From positions 5,426,699 through 5,490,698 of the forward strand of contig NZ_CP062163.1 of the NCBI RefSeq assembly GCF_014844095.1: DNA of 64,000 nt, written 5' to 3'. Source of the DNA: Brevibacillus sp. JNUCC-41. Lineage in GTDB: Bacteria > Bacillota > Bacilli > Bacillales > DSM-1321. A model generated the notes under the pieces. That model did no database searches, had not been told where the DNA came from, and was given only the letters and a program-made list of their open reading frames with translations. The position numbers and the translations under genes were made by a program. The stretch's first letter is position 1. Every line of letters begins with the position of its first letter. Positions 40,205 through 50,391 of the stretch are shown here, piece by piece.

Positions 40205-40927
40205 CTATCCTTTGGCTTTCTTTTCCTTCTCTTTTTCTGCCCTGTAAAATTCGTGGAACATCTTCATTAAGGCACGTTTTTCGATCCTTGATACATAACT
40301 GCGGGAAATGCCAAGCTCTTTAGCGATTTCCCTCTGGGTTTTTTCCTTTTTCAAATCCAGTCCGAACCTGCCTACAATGACTTCCTTTTCGCGTTCATCC
40401 AAAATATCAATATACTTTTTCACTTTTTCAATTTCCATATTGAGCTGAATCGTATCGATGACATCTTCCGATTCCGATTTCAGTACATCGATTAAACTGA
40501 TTTCATTTCCTTCTTTATCTTGACCGATCGGATCATGCAGGGAAATATCTTTCTTCGTTTTCTTTGTCGCCCGTAAATGCATCAAGATCTCATTCTCAAT
40601 GCATCGCGCCGCATATGTGGCCAGCTTCGTACCCTTCCCATCCGAATAACTCTCAATGGCCTTTATCAAACCAATTGTCCCAATCGAAATCAGATCCTCT
40701 GTATCTTCGCCCGTATTCTCGAATTTCTTGACGATATGGGCAACAAGTCTGAGATTATGTTCGATCAGGATGTTACGGGCATCACCATCTCCCTCGCTCA
40801 TTAGCTTCAGATATCTCTTTTCATCCTGAGATGACAAGGGCTGGGGAAAAGCGTTGTTTTTCACATAGGAAACGAATAAGTAAAATTCTTTGATAATATA
40901 ACCAACAACTGTAAGTATTCCGGGCAT
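40205..40927 (-). CDS. sigK: RNA polymerase sporulation sigma factor SigK, uninterrupted
   Basis: 240-residue late mother-cell sigma factor. The pro-sequence (about 1-20, hydrophobic) precedes region 2 ([43 protein letters not shown]) and region 4 with the helix-turn-helix [23 protein letters not shown]. Pro-SigK is cleaved by SpoIVFB at the mother-cell membrane. Start at ATG 40927 with CGGGGGATGG upstream. The gene is whole: there is no skin-type element separating the spoIVCB and spoIIIC halves. Confidence 0.96.
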   Translation of the reverse strand: MPGILTVVGYIIKEFYLFVSYVKNNAFPQPLSSQDEKRYLKLMSEGDGDARNILIEHNLRLVAHIVKKFENTGEDTEDLISIGTIGLIKAIESYSDGKGTKLATYAARCIENEILMHLRATKKTKKDISLHDPIGQDKEGNEISLIDVLKSESEDVIDTIQLNMEIEKVKKYIDILDEREKEVIVGRFGLDLKKEKTQREIAKELGISRSYVSRIEKRALMKMFHEFYRAEKEKEKKAKG

Positions 40928-41120
40928 TGGTTCCATCCCCCGTTTCTTTGGCTTCCCTATTTCATACCTATGCAACAGTGGGCTTGTTCGTGTCTGTCCC
41001 ACTAAAAGAAATAATGAATGGTGTTAAATGTTCAAACCAGCCTGGTTGTATTCCCAAACGAACGAAGGAAAATGTTCATATAATGATAGGGAATTTTTTA
41101 GGGAAAGGGGGTTTTTTACG

Positions 41121-41309
41121 ATGGGATATAACTATGGACCATACGGATGCAGCTATGGTTATCCGGCTCCTGCGCCTTGTTATGCAGGGCCCGGCTACGG
41201 CTTTGGTTATGGCCTGTTTATTGTCCTCCTGATTTTATTGCTCATTTTCGGGTTTTGGTGGCTGCCGGGATGCGGATGTGGTTTTGGAGGTTCAGGTCCG
41301 TGCTGCTGA
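41121..41309 (+). CDS. YjcZ-like Gly/Tyr-rich small protein
   Basis: 62-residue protein. A Gly/Tyr/Pro/Cys-rich N-terminus (GYNYGPYGCSYGYP...) is followed by one hydrophobic helix (about 31-47) and a Cys/Gly-rich end (GCGCGFGGSGPCC). This is the layout of YjcZ/SscA-type small spore-assembly proteins. AAAGGGGG lies upstream of the ATG 41121. A terminator follows. Role in spore coat assembly is inference. Confidence 0.7.
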   Translation: MGYNYGPYGCSYGYPAPAPCYAGPGYGFGYGLFIVLLILLLIFGFWWLPGCGCGFGGSGPCC

Positions 41310-41323
41310 TACAGGCAAAGAAA

Positions 41324-41349
41324 AAAACTCGGCCCGAGTGCCGAGTTTT
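41324..41349 (+). terminator. Terminator after the YjcZ-like gene
   Basis: AAAACTCGGC / GCCGAGTTTT with a 6-base loop. Confidence 0.85.
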
Positions 41350-41603
41350 CCCATTTACATATTCACTTCCAACGTTGCAGTTCCGAATTAAGCAGCGTCA
41401 TAACCATTAATCACCATACCTTCACTTTATCATGTTTCCAATGGCCTTTTTCCGCTGTATAACCATGCACTGGCAGATCCGTTAGCCGGTATCCTTCTCC
41501 TGCCAATAGCAACGCTTCTCTCCTTTTACATATAACAAGTTCAACATATTAACCTCCACCTTTCTTAATTTTTTTTGAACGGAATACCAACCTCGTATAT
41601 TTT

Positions 41604-41744
41604 TTAGAAAAAAGGACGATGTTTCAACGCTTTATCTAGATGTTCTTCTCGAATCTTTTGGATTCTCTCCTGTTGCAAACATTCCTCGGCAGTCATTTTT
41701 TTCATTTTAATCGTGATTGTGAAAAAAAGCATATTCAGTGTCAT
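41604..41744 (-). CDS. yrzI: YrzI family small protein
   Basis: 46-residue protein with a hydrophobic N-terminus (MTLNMLFFTITIK) and a charged helical C-terminus, as in the YrzI family of small Bacillus proteins. AAAGGAGGTG precedes the ATG 41744 with ideal spacing; the longer open frame upstream crosses a terminator hairpin and is rejected. Function unknown. Confidence 0.82.
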   Translation of the reverse strand: MTLNMLFFTITIKMKKMTAEECLQQERIQKIREEHLDKALKHRPFF

Positions 41745-41785
41745 AATATCACCTCCTTTAAGGGAGCGGCCCAACAAAAAGGCAT

Positions 41786-41826
41786 AAAAAGGCCGCAGAA
41801 AGTTACGTCCTCCTGCGGCCTTTTTT
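41786..41826 (-). terminator. Terminator-like hairpin upstream of yrzI
   Basis: AAAAAGGCCGCAG / CTGCGGCCTTTTTT. Near-identical stem to the one at 41836-41873. Confidence 0.8.
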
Positions 41827-41835
41827 AGAAAATAT

Positions 41836-41873
41836 AAAAAGGCCGCAGGATAAAACACTTCTCCCTGCGGCCG
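41836..41873 (-). terminator. Second, related hairpin
   Basis: GGCCGCAGGA / TCCCTGCGGCC, with a T run on the minus strand; the stem sequence repeats that of the neighbouring hairpin. Confidence 0.7.
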
Positions 41874-41906
41874 TTATGTCTGAATGATTAATAAAGCCAA
41901 ATTGCT

Positions 41907-42002
41907 TTAGAAATATTCCGCTTGGCACAGGTCGAAAGTTATGTGATTGTCAATTGAAACGGACCGGCTAATAGTGGCGACTCCATATAGATACAATGTC
42001 AT
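41907..42002 (-). CDS. Putative 31-residue protein
   Basis: A tiny frame starting MTLYLYGVATIS with a strong ribosome binding site (AAAGGAGGT, 8-9 bases before the ATG) and followed by a terminator. The start resembles the YrzI start (MTL plus hydrophobics) but the rest does not. It may be a diverged yrzI copy. Confidence 0.45.
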   Translation of the reverse strand: MTLYLYGVATISRSVSIDNHITFDLCQAEYF

Positions 42003-42186
42003 TTTCTTCGACCTCCTTTGGAATATTTTTTATTACTTGGTAAGTATATCCACAAATTCGATATTTGTAAACGGTTTTTGCCTATTTTTTTAAAATTTCC
42101 ATCTTTTTCCCCATTTTCAAGAGCTATTATTACCTAAAAAGGCAAGCAGTATGGTAAATCTGCCCCTATTGGGAAACAACGTTAGT

Positions 42187-42221
42187 AAAAAAAAACCTGA
42201 TTCCATTAAAGAATCAGGTTT
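42187..42221 (-). terminator. Terminator after yrhC
   Basis: AACCTGATTC / GAATCAGGTT with a 7-base loop and a T run on the minus strand. Confidence 0.88.
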
Positions 42222-42228
42222 GCTTCTA

Positions 42229-42492
42229 TTATTGTAAAGAGTCTTGGTCATCCATTTCGGCCAAAGTCTTTTTGTATTTTTTGGATAATGAGAAAAATAC
42301 TATGGACATGCACAGGAACGTTATGGTCGCTCCCATATAGACATATGTGTCAATCATCGCTTTGTCGCCAGAGGGAAGGATGGTTCCTAAATAGAAAAAC
42401 GAACCCACACATAACAAAGTGATCGCAAATTGTTTAAAATCGACCATTTTCGAACGCAGCAATGCAACCGTTTGTTTTTTGCGGTTTTTCAT
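42229..42492 (-). CDS. yrhC: YrhC family protein
   Basis: 87-residue protein with two transmembrane segments (about 20-38 and 47-67), a basic start and a charged end. It matches YrhC, the last gene of the mccA-mccB unit in Bacillus. I chose ATG 42492 (MKNRKKQTV) with GAAGGTGG upstream. Function unknown. Confidence 0.82.
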   Translation of the reverse strand: MKNRKKQTVALLRSKMVDFKQFAITLLCVGSFFYLGTILPSGDKAMIDTYVYMGATITFLCMSIVFFSLSKKYKKTLAEMDDQDSLQ

Positions 42493-42606
42493 GCCATTCC
42501 ACCTTCTTTCAAGCTTATAAGATATCAATATCTCATTCTACCATATTTATTCCAAATGACAGGGGTGTAAATAATGGCAGTCAGCAATGAAGCGATCCTT
42601 CTCCGA

Positions 42607-44668
<2,062 letters not shown>

Positions 44669-44725
44669 ACTCGGACACCCTTTCATAGTTATCCTACCAA
44701 CTTAATGAGAATTATGCAATAAAGA

Positions 44726-44755
44726 ATGATCAGCAGAAAGGCTTCCGCTGATCAC
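44726..44755 (-). terminator. Hairpin between mtnN and mccA
   Basis: TGATCAGC / GCTGATCA stem with a 10-12-base loop. Only a weak T run, so partial termination or mRNA processing is possible within the operon. Confidence 0.55.
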
Positions 44756-44762
44756 TTACCAT

Positions 44763-45458
44763 TCATTTCATTTTTTCAACCATTTTCAAAATCAGTGCCG
44801 CTGAATGGAGAGCCGCAGTTTCCAGGAATTTATCAAAGGAAATATTGGACTCCTTACCTGCAATATCCGAAAGGGAACGAATGATGACAAACGGTGTCTT
44901 GAATTGGAAGGCTACCTGTGCAATGGCTGCCGCTTCCATTTCCACCGCGTATAAATCGGAGAATTTCCCTCTGACGAATTCAACCCTGTCAGGATCATTC
45001 ATGAAGGAATCCCCCGTCACGATCAACCCTTTTGCCACTTGTATATCCTCGATTTCTTTTGCCGCTTCTTCCGCTATCGCGAAAAGCTTCTCATCCGGAG
45101 TGAAAGCTGCAGGCAGCTGAGGGACTTGACCGTATTCATATCCGAAAATCGTCACATCGACATCATGATGGCGCACTTCCGAGGATATGACCACATCCCC
45201 TACATTAAGTGCTGGATGATAACCGCCGGCAGAGCCAGTATTGATGACCGCATCCGGTTTGAATTTTTCTAACAGGATCGCAGTGGACATTGCCGCATTC
45301 ACTTTACCGATTCCCGATTTAAGCAAAATGACCTCGACACCATTCAATGTGCCTGTATTGAACTCGGAACCGGCAATGGTCACCTGCTCCAAACCTTCCA
45401 ATTTATCACGTAAAATCGTAACTTCTTCTTCCATTGCTCCGATTATGGCTACCTTCAT
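44763..45458 (-). CDS. mtnN: 5'-methylthioadenosine/S-adenosylhomocysteine nucleosidase
   Basis: 231-residue MTA/SAH nucleosidase. Conserved features: GAMEEEV at the N-terminus, GSAGG, the substrate-contact VEMEAAA and RSLSDIAG. It removes adenine from SAH and methylthioadenosine, feeding S-ribosylhomocysteine to LuxS. Start ATG 45458 with GGAAGAGG upstream. Part of the yrrT-mtnN-mccA-mccB sulfur-recycling cluster. Confidence 0.95.
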   Translation of the reverse strand: MKVAIIGAMEEEVTILRDKLEGLEQVTIAGSEFNTGTLNGVEVILLKSGIGKVNAAMSTAILLEKFKPDAVINTGSAGGYHPALNVGDVVISSEVRHHDVDVTIFGYEYGQVPQLPAAFTPDEKLFAIAEEAAKEIEDIQVAKGLIVTGDSFMNDPDRVEFVRGKFSDLYAVEMEAAAIAQVAFQFKTPFVIIRSLSDIAGKESNISFDKFLETAALHSAALILKMVEKMK

Positions 45459-45474
45459 TAGTAAAAACCTCTTC

Positions 45475-46113
45475 CTATAATTTTTCCGCCTCCATAATCC
45501 AGACAAATTGATTGCAGCGTTCGAAGTTCACCTTATATCCGTTTGCTTCAAGCACTTTTTCCAAAAAAGGAATCGTAGTATAATATTCGGTTTGCAAATC
45601 GTTTGCCAAATTATGAAAGCCTGCCTCGCTTGCATCTTGAATCGCTTGTTCATGCGCTTCCCTTGATTGATACATCGTATCCGCAAACACTATTTTACCA
45701 CCAGTATTCAGTAACTTTCCATAGTTGGCTATAGCTTTTTCTTTTTCTTCATCGGTTAAATGATGAAACGCGTACGTACTCACAATCGAATCAACCTGTT
45801 CCGGCTTCGGAAAATCGATGAAATCGCCATCCACAACTTCTGTTCTTCCGTCCAGCTTGCTTACCGCTATTTCCCTCATCGCAGGTGAAGGTTCTATTCC
45901 CGATACCTTCAGGCCTTTCTTCAAAAGTCTTTCCGTCAAGTTCCCGGTACCTACTCCGAACTCCAGCACATGGCCATGAGCCCGATCCGTGACGCTGTCC
46001 AATATACTATCATAATGTTTAAATACCTCTTGATACTCAATATCGTGTCCACCAACCGTTTCATCATACGATTTCGACCACTCTTCAAATAAATCTATAA
46101 ATTCTCTGCCCAT
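45475..46113 (-). CDS. yrrT: SAM-dependent methyltransferase YrrT
   Basis: 212-residue class I methyltransferase with motif [13 protein letters not shown] (about 48-59) and IEPSPAM after strand 2. In B. subtilis yrrT heads the mtnN-mccA-mccB-yrhC operon, controlled by the cysteine regulator CymR. Substrate unknown; its product SAH would be processed by MtnN next door. Confidence 0.93.
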   Translation of the reverse strand: MGREFIDLFEEWSKSYDETVGGHDIEYQEVFKHYDSILDSVTDRAHGHVLEFGVGTGNLTERLLKKGLKVSGIEPSPAMREIAVSKLDGRTEVVDGDFIDFPKPEQVDSIVSTYAFHHLTDEEKEKAIANYGKLLNTGGKIVFADTMYQSREAHEQAIQDASEAGFHNLANDLQTEYYTTIPFLEKVLEANGYKVNFERCNQFVWIMEAEKL

Positions 46114-46270
46114 TTTTAATCACCTTTTATGATAAGATAATAAAACCTATAAGCATAGTATGAAATAGACACTGAAACAGTTCTTGTTTTTAGGCAAATC
46201 ATTCATTCGGTTCAGATTCGGCCAAAATGGTGTTAAACTATCAGTATCTGAATGTTGGAGGGGAACAGTC

Positions 46271-46483
46271 ATGAGTTTTCAACTCGACTTAAACTTATTC
46301 GAAGATAAAATAGAATTTTTCGAGGCAGAGAGCATTAAGAATCTTGAAGAAAAAATTCAATCACAAATTGAAATCAATAAAGCAATCATGCTTCAGGTGG
46401 AATCCGTGTCACACCAAATGTATGTAAGTGAAGAAGGCAGACGTTTTTATAGTGCAGTCGTCCACTTTAAAGCAAAAAAGTGA
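46271..46483 (+). CDS. yrzA: YrzA family (DUF2536) protein
   Basis: 70-residue acidic protein. Start ATG 46271 (MSFQLDLNLFEDKIEFFEA) with GGAGGGG 7 bases upstream; the open frame upstream is not conserved. It matches YrzA by sequence and by its place divergent from yrrT. Function unknown. Confidence 0.85.
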   Translation: MSFQLDLNLFEDKIEFFEAESIKNLEEKIQSQIEINKAIMLQVESVSHQMYVSEEGRRFYSAVVHFKAKK

Positions 46484-46492
46484 TCACCATGA

Positions 46493-46528
46493 AAAACCCC
46501 CGAAAGTGAAATTCCTTTCGGGGGTTTT
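46493..46528. terminator. Convergent terminator between yrzA and yrrS
   Basis: AAAACCCCCGAAAG / CTTTCGGGGGTTTT, 7-8-base loop. Confidence 0.93.
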
Positions 46529-46547
46529 CTTATATAATTTTTGACCA

Positions 46548-47255
46548 TTACCTTTTATCGTTTGTCTTCAGCTCTTCGACTTTTACAGGTTTCCAACCTG
46601 ATCCGTCCACCCATTCAATATAAACGCGGTAGGTTTTAGGATTATCGCCTTCAGAAACTGTACCGATTGCCGTGCTGGGCGAACCGCCGTTTTGCAGCCA
46701 CCATAGCTTCATGCTGCCTTCATCGATTCCAGCCCCGCTTGCTATGGCTTTACTCATTTCATTCCAATCGACCGAGCCCTTTTCGAAGCTTGTAGTGTGC
46801 TCCCCGGATTGCTGAGTTCCAACTGGTTTCCAGCCCTCACTCGTATATGTAGCCGCAACATTGCCATCGCCGCTGCCGTCCACTTCCACAAGTTCGGCAT
46901 CTCCTGCTTTTTCTGGATCTGCACCATCTTCAGCTTTATCTTCTGCATCTTCCTCGGTTGTTTTACTATCTTCTTCTCCTGAATCTTCTTCTTTTGCTTT
47001 ACTATCTCCTACTGCGTCTTCCTTCTCAGAATCCGTTTCTTCTTCTTTGCCAGATGGCTTGTCCGCTACTTTCCCCGAATCTGTATCGGCGATTTGCTTT
47101 GGTTCAGTCGTGGCTTTTTTTGAATCCGTGCCATCATCACTTAAGAAAATCGAGACTGCGACAATGACGATTAAAATGGAAACGATGGTGATTGCAATAT
47201 TATATATTTTATTTACTTTTCTTTTTTGATCTCTCTGATTGAAACGTGAGCCCAA
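46548..47255 (-). CDS. yrrS: YrrS family (DUF1510) protein
   Basis: 235-residue protein with a membrane anchor (about residues 18-40), a long disordered Glu/Asp/Lys/Ser-rich linker (about 45-130), and a C-terminal DUF1510 domain with several Trp (WKPVGTQ, WLQNGG, WVDGSGWKPV). I chose the TTG at 47255 because AAGGGAGGA lies 7 bases upstream; the protein then begins MGSRFNQRD. It follows pbpI and probably works with it at the cell surface. Confidence 0.85.
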   Translation of the reverse strand: MGSRFNQRDQKRKVNKIYNIAITIVSILIVIVAVSIFLSDDGTDSKKATTEPKQIADTDSGKVADKPSGKEEETDSEKEDAVGDSKAKEEDSGEEDSKTTEEDAEDKAEDGADPEKAGDAELVEVDGSGDGNVAATYTSEGWKPVGTQQSGEHTTSFEKGSVDWNEMSKAIASGAGIDEGSMKLWWLQNGGSPSTAIGTVSEGDNPKTYRVYIEWVDGSGWKPVKVEELKTNDKR

Positions 47256-47342
47256 GGTCCATTCCTCCCTTACCATTTCTTACTGCCTCATTTTAACATG
47301 ATTTAGCCCGAGATAGAAGGGAAGGGTTTCCTACACTTTTCG

Positions 47343-49094
47343 TCAATTCTCGTTTTTGTCCTGGTCCTTGGAGTACAGGACTTTTACAATATCTGAAAAA
47401 AGGGGCGTCATGCTGGAACTGTTTTCCTTCGTTTCAAAACTTACGGTAACAAGAGCATATTTGGGATCTTTATATGGAAAGTAGCCCGCAAACCATTTAT
47501 TCAGCTGCCCTTTTTCGATATTGGTCTGAGCCGTTCCAGACTTTCCAGCGACCTCCACAGGCAAATCCCTCAAGGATGCGCCCGTCCCTTTCTCTTCCGT
47601 CACGACCTTCCTAAGAAGATGCTGCATCTTCATCGTTGTATATGGAGACAGTGTCTCGCCGCCAATACTTTGATTCGGAAAATCGACTACGGTCGTACCA
47701 TTGTTAAATTCGACTTTGGATACGGCTTTGACCTGTTCCTTCTTGCCGCCGCGGGCAATCGTTGCCATCATATTCGCTATCGCGAGCGGTGTCGTTTGGA
47801 CATCCTGCTGGCCAATTGCTGTTTTGGCAATCATTTTAGGATCTTTTTTTAAATCGTCATCATGCCAGACCTTCCCGGTTTGTTCATGATGCAATTGAGT
47901 CACTTCCGTGTGATAGACGTCCCCTTGCCACCCCGATTCACCAACAAGCCCTAACATTTTTGCATATTTGTCCAAAAATTCGGGATCCTTCTCTGCTATT
48001 TCCTGTGACAATTCGGCAAAAGTCCTGTTGCAGCTCTGGGCAAAGCTATTTTCAAAATTCAGCATGCCCAGTTCCCTCTGTTTATCCGTTTTGCCGTCTA
48101 TCGTCAAATTACAATTGAATGTCCTGGTGGGACTGGCCGCTTCATAATCGATGGCAGCTGCTGCCGTGACCGTTTTAAAGACGGAACCCGGCGTTTTTTG
48201 AGTCAGCATCATATTGACGGCCCCTTCGCCATTCGGATCTTTTATATTAAGCGCCGGACGTGATACCATTGCGACAATTTCACTTTTTTCGATATCGATC
48301 AGTACGAGACCGCCTTTTTTTATCCCGCGTTCATCGACGAGCTTCTCCGCTTTCTCCTGAATTTCTTTATCGATCGTCGTCACGACCTTCACCGGGTAAA
48401 GCGGATTTGCAGGTTCCACATATTTAACATCGACACCGAACATCGGGCCTCCACTGGCGTCCACATGAAAAACGAGCTTGGATTCCCCAGCGGAAAGCAA
48501 GAACTCATCGAAGGTCCTTTGCAACCCCGTATTGCCTATTTTCGTTTCAGGAGATAAATTCATGTCCGGATAACGTTTTTTCTTTTCCGCATCCGATATA
48601 TTCGTCGTTCCGATCAATTGCGCTGCAGGGGTTTGATCAGGATATAATTTCTCATTCACGGCAAAAACCCCGGGAATCTTCAATTCATTGATTGCCTTCG
48701 ATTGACTGGGCGTCAACTCTATCGGTTCATCCCCGCCAAATACGAATGGTTCATCCGCTTGTTCTATCGCCCGTTTTAACTCCGCTTCCGATTTGCCTAT
48801 TATCGAGGCCACTTCTTCTATGGGCCATGTCATTTTTTTTAAAAATGGAAATAGGACGAGCGTCGGGATTTCTTCATGTGCAAGCGGTTCACCATTTCTG
48901 TCATAAAACTTTCCGCGTCCATCATCAATCTTTAATATCTGTGAACGCTGATTCACGCTTGCTTCTAACAGGTTCACATCATGCTTTGAAAAAGATTCTG
49001 TCGATACAAGTTGGATGTAGGCAAGCCTGCCTATGAGCATCAGCATGAAAGTGGTCAAAAAAACAGCCAGCAACCTCATTCGTTTCTTTTTCAT
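47343..49094 (-). CDS. pbpI: Class B penicillin-binding protein PbpI
   Basis: 583-residue transpeptidase. N-terminal membrane anchor (about 8-28), a PBP dimerisation domain, then the transpeptidase domain with SxxK (SVFK in TPGSVFKTV), SxN (SCN in FAQSCNRTF) and KSG (AGKSGTAQ). It cross-links peptidoglycan, and by position corresponds to YrrR/PbpI. Start ATG 49094 with GAGGTG upstream. yrrS lies 87 bases downstream. Confidence 0.93.
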   Translation of the reverse strand: MKKKRMRLLAVFLTTFMLMLIGRLAYIQLVSTESFSKHDVNLLEASVNQRSQILKIDDGRGKFYDRNGEPLAHEEIPTLVLFPFLKKMTWPIEEVASIIGKSEAELKRAIEQADEPFVFGGDEPIELTPSQSKAINELKIPGVFAVNEKLYPDQTPAAQLIGTTNISDAEKKKRYPDMNLSPETKIGNTGLQRTFDEFLLSAGESKLVFHVDASGGPMFGVDVKYVEPANPLYPVKVVTTIDKEIQEKAEKLVDERGIKKGGLVLIDIEKSEIVAMVSRPALNIKDPNGEGAVNMMLTQKTPGSVFKTVTAAAAIDYEAASPTRTFNCNLTIDGKTDKQRELGMLNFENSFAQSCNRTFAELSQEIAEKDPEFLDKYAKMLGLVGESGWQGDVYHTEVTQLHHEQTGKVWHDDDLKKDPKMIAKTAIGQQDVQTTPLAIANMMATIARGGKKEQVKAVSKVEFNNGTTVVDFPNQSIGGETLSPYTTMKMQHLLRKVVTEEKGTGASLRDLPVEVAGKSGTAQTNIEKGQLNKWFAGYFPYKDPKYALVTVSFETKENSSSMTPLFSDIVKVLYSKDQDKNEN

Positions 49095-49175
49095 AAAATA
49101 CACCTCGTAACCATTGTTGACGAGGTGCGAATTTTTAAACAATTATGAACAAATTTAACGCGGCACTTTTTTGAT

Positions 49176-49208
49176 AAAAAAGAGGATGCCCCAAGGACAC
49201 CCTCTTTT
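49176..49208 (-). terminator. Terminator after greA
   Basis: AAAAGAGGATG / CACCCTCTTTT (one G-U pair), directly after the greA stop. Confidence 0.88.
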
Positions 49209-49216
49209 GCTTTTAT

Positions 49217-49693
49217 TTAGTCGATGGATACAATCTTCACGCTCATTTCGCCGCCAGGTGTCATGATCGATACCTTGTCGCCGACCCTTTTCCCCATCAG
49301 GCTTTTCGCGATCGGTGAATCATTGGAGATTTTCCCTTCGAATGGGTCCGCCTCTACGCTTCCTACGATGGAATATGTTTCTTCGTCTCCATTTGGAAGT
49401 TCCACGAATGTTACCGACTTCCCTAGAGAAACTGTATCTGTATTCGAATCATCGCCCTCAATGATTTTTGCATTGCGGATCATGTTTTCGATTGTTGTAA
49501 TGCGTCCTTCAACGAAAGCCTGCTCTTCTTTTGCGGAATCGTACTCTGAGTTCTCGGAAAGGTCCCCAAAACTGCGGGCGATTTTGATTCTTTCCACCAC
49601 TTCTTTACGTTTAACCGTTTTTAACTGTTCCAGTTCCTGTTCAAGCTTTAACTTACCTTCTTTAGTCATTGGATATTCTTTTTCAATTGCCAA
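49217..49693 (-). CDS. greA: Transcription elongation factor GreA
   Basis: 158-residue GreA. The N-terminal coiled coil carries the acidic tip residues ([13 protein letters not shown]), and the C-terminal domain is FKBP-like. It rescues backtracked RNA polymerase. It is the last gene that keeps the B. subtilis order; the expected upstream neighbour (udk) is missing here because of the accessory region. Confidence 0.97.
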   Translation of the reverse strand: MAIEKEYPMTKEGKLKLEQELEQLKTVKRKEVVERIKIARSFGDLSENSEYDSAKEEQAFVEGRITTIENMIRNAKIIEGDDSNTDTVSLGKSVTFVELPNGDEETYSIVGSVEADPFEGKISNDSPIAKSLMGKRVGDKVSIMTPGGEMSVKIVSID

Positions 49694-49819
49694 AACCCTT
49701 CACTCCTTCAAATTCTTTACAGCAAGCTTTCGCTGTGACAAGTTTATGTACTATATAGTGCTTAACCCTGAAATCGAGTCAAAATATATAATTGCGCGAC
49801 TTAAAAAGTACGCGCTTCG

Positions 49820-49874
49820 ATACTAAGAAACAATCCGTTCCTTAGTATATAAACCGACTGCTGAGCAGCCGGTT
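49820..49874. repeat. Two adjacent perfect stem-loops at the core/accessory junction
   Basis: ATACTAAG-AAC / GTT-CTTAGTAT at about 49820-49849 and AACCG-CTGCT / AGCAG-CGGTT at 49852-49874. The second may be a terminator for minus-strand transcription; the first has no T run. Confidence 0.6.
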
Positions 49875-50207
49875 CGTTCTGTATCAAGAATAGAGTATTG
49901 CGTTTTCCAACATTTGTCCAGTCTTTCCCAATAAATAAATGGGATTATTTAAATAAACGGAGGAAAATTGCACCTATCATTATTTATGCTATGTTATTAC
50001 AAAAAAGACTTTTGTTCAAGGATTGTTTGAATTTTTGTCACCATAAGGTCAATTGTTATATGGGATAAAGGGTAGTATTCCATCTTTATTTAGATGCAAT
50101 ACATAGGAGTTTGACGAATACCTGAAACCACTTTATTGCAGATGATTATAGATGAAAATTTATAATCGGTGGGCAATTGGTGGGCGAACCATTATCTCAT
50201 ATAACAA
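49875..50207. other. Gene-poor junction with a possible integrase-tail remnant
   Basis: No complete gene. Frame +3 around 50066-50198 gives a short stretch whose last codons encode VGNWWAN (50169-50189), a peptide typical of the extreme C-terminus of phage/ICE tyrosine recombinases, but an in-frame stop precedes it. Otherwise nothing recognised. Confidence 0.3.
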
Positions 50208-50390
50208 AAGAGCACAGCGTGTATAAGTAGTGTTGGTCGCACTCTTATACCGTCCGCCTACTCACGATAGGCAAACATTTGCTGTACCCTTATCCACATT
50301 TTACAATATGTGTTGGATAGGAGCAATGTTTGTCATGATCAATTATGGTGAACATTGCTTTTTTGTTTCCGAAAAAGGAGACAGCATATT
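50180..50390 (+). promoter_or_regulatory. Attenuator-type leader of the winged-helix gene
   Basis: In order: promoter TTGGTG-17-TATAAC just upstream of about 50208; stem-loop GTATAAG.AGTG / CACT.CTTATAC (50221-50250) with loop TTGGTCG; an antiterminator segment (50270-50283) able to pair with 50322-50334; a perfect DnaA box TTATCCACA (50290-50298); a terminator AGCAATGTT / AACATTGCT (50322-50359) with T6; then the ribosome binding site. A minus-strand promoter TTGCTC-17-TAAAAT (50326-50298) could make an antisense RNA over the first stem-loop. Confidence 0.55.
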
Positions 50391-50391
50391 A

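Noticed and set aside
40205..40927. Skin-element junction inside sigK
   Set aside because: The reading frame is continuous through the region where the B. subtilis gene is split.
46114..46270. S-box (SAM) riboswitch in front of the yrrT-mtnN-mccAB cluster
   Set aside because: The intergenic space is too short, and no conserved S-box core or terminator is present on the minus strand; CymR control is more likely.
50326..50391. Upstream in-frame ATG starts for the winged-helix gene
   Set aside because: They would translate through the terminator hairpin, and the better ribosome binding site serves ATG 50392; not excluded completely.
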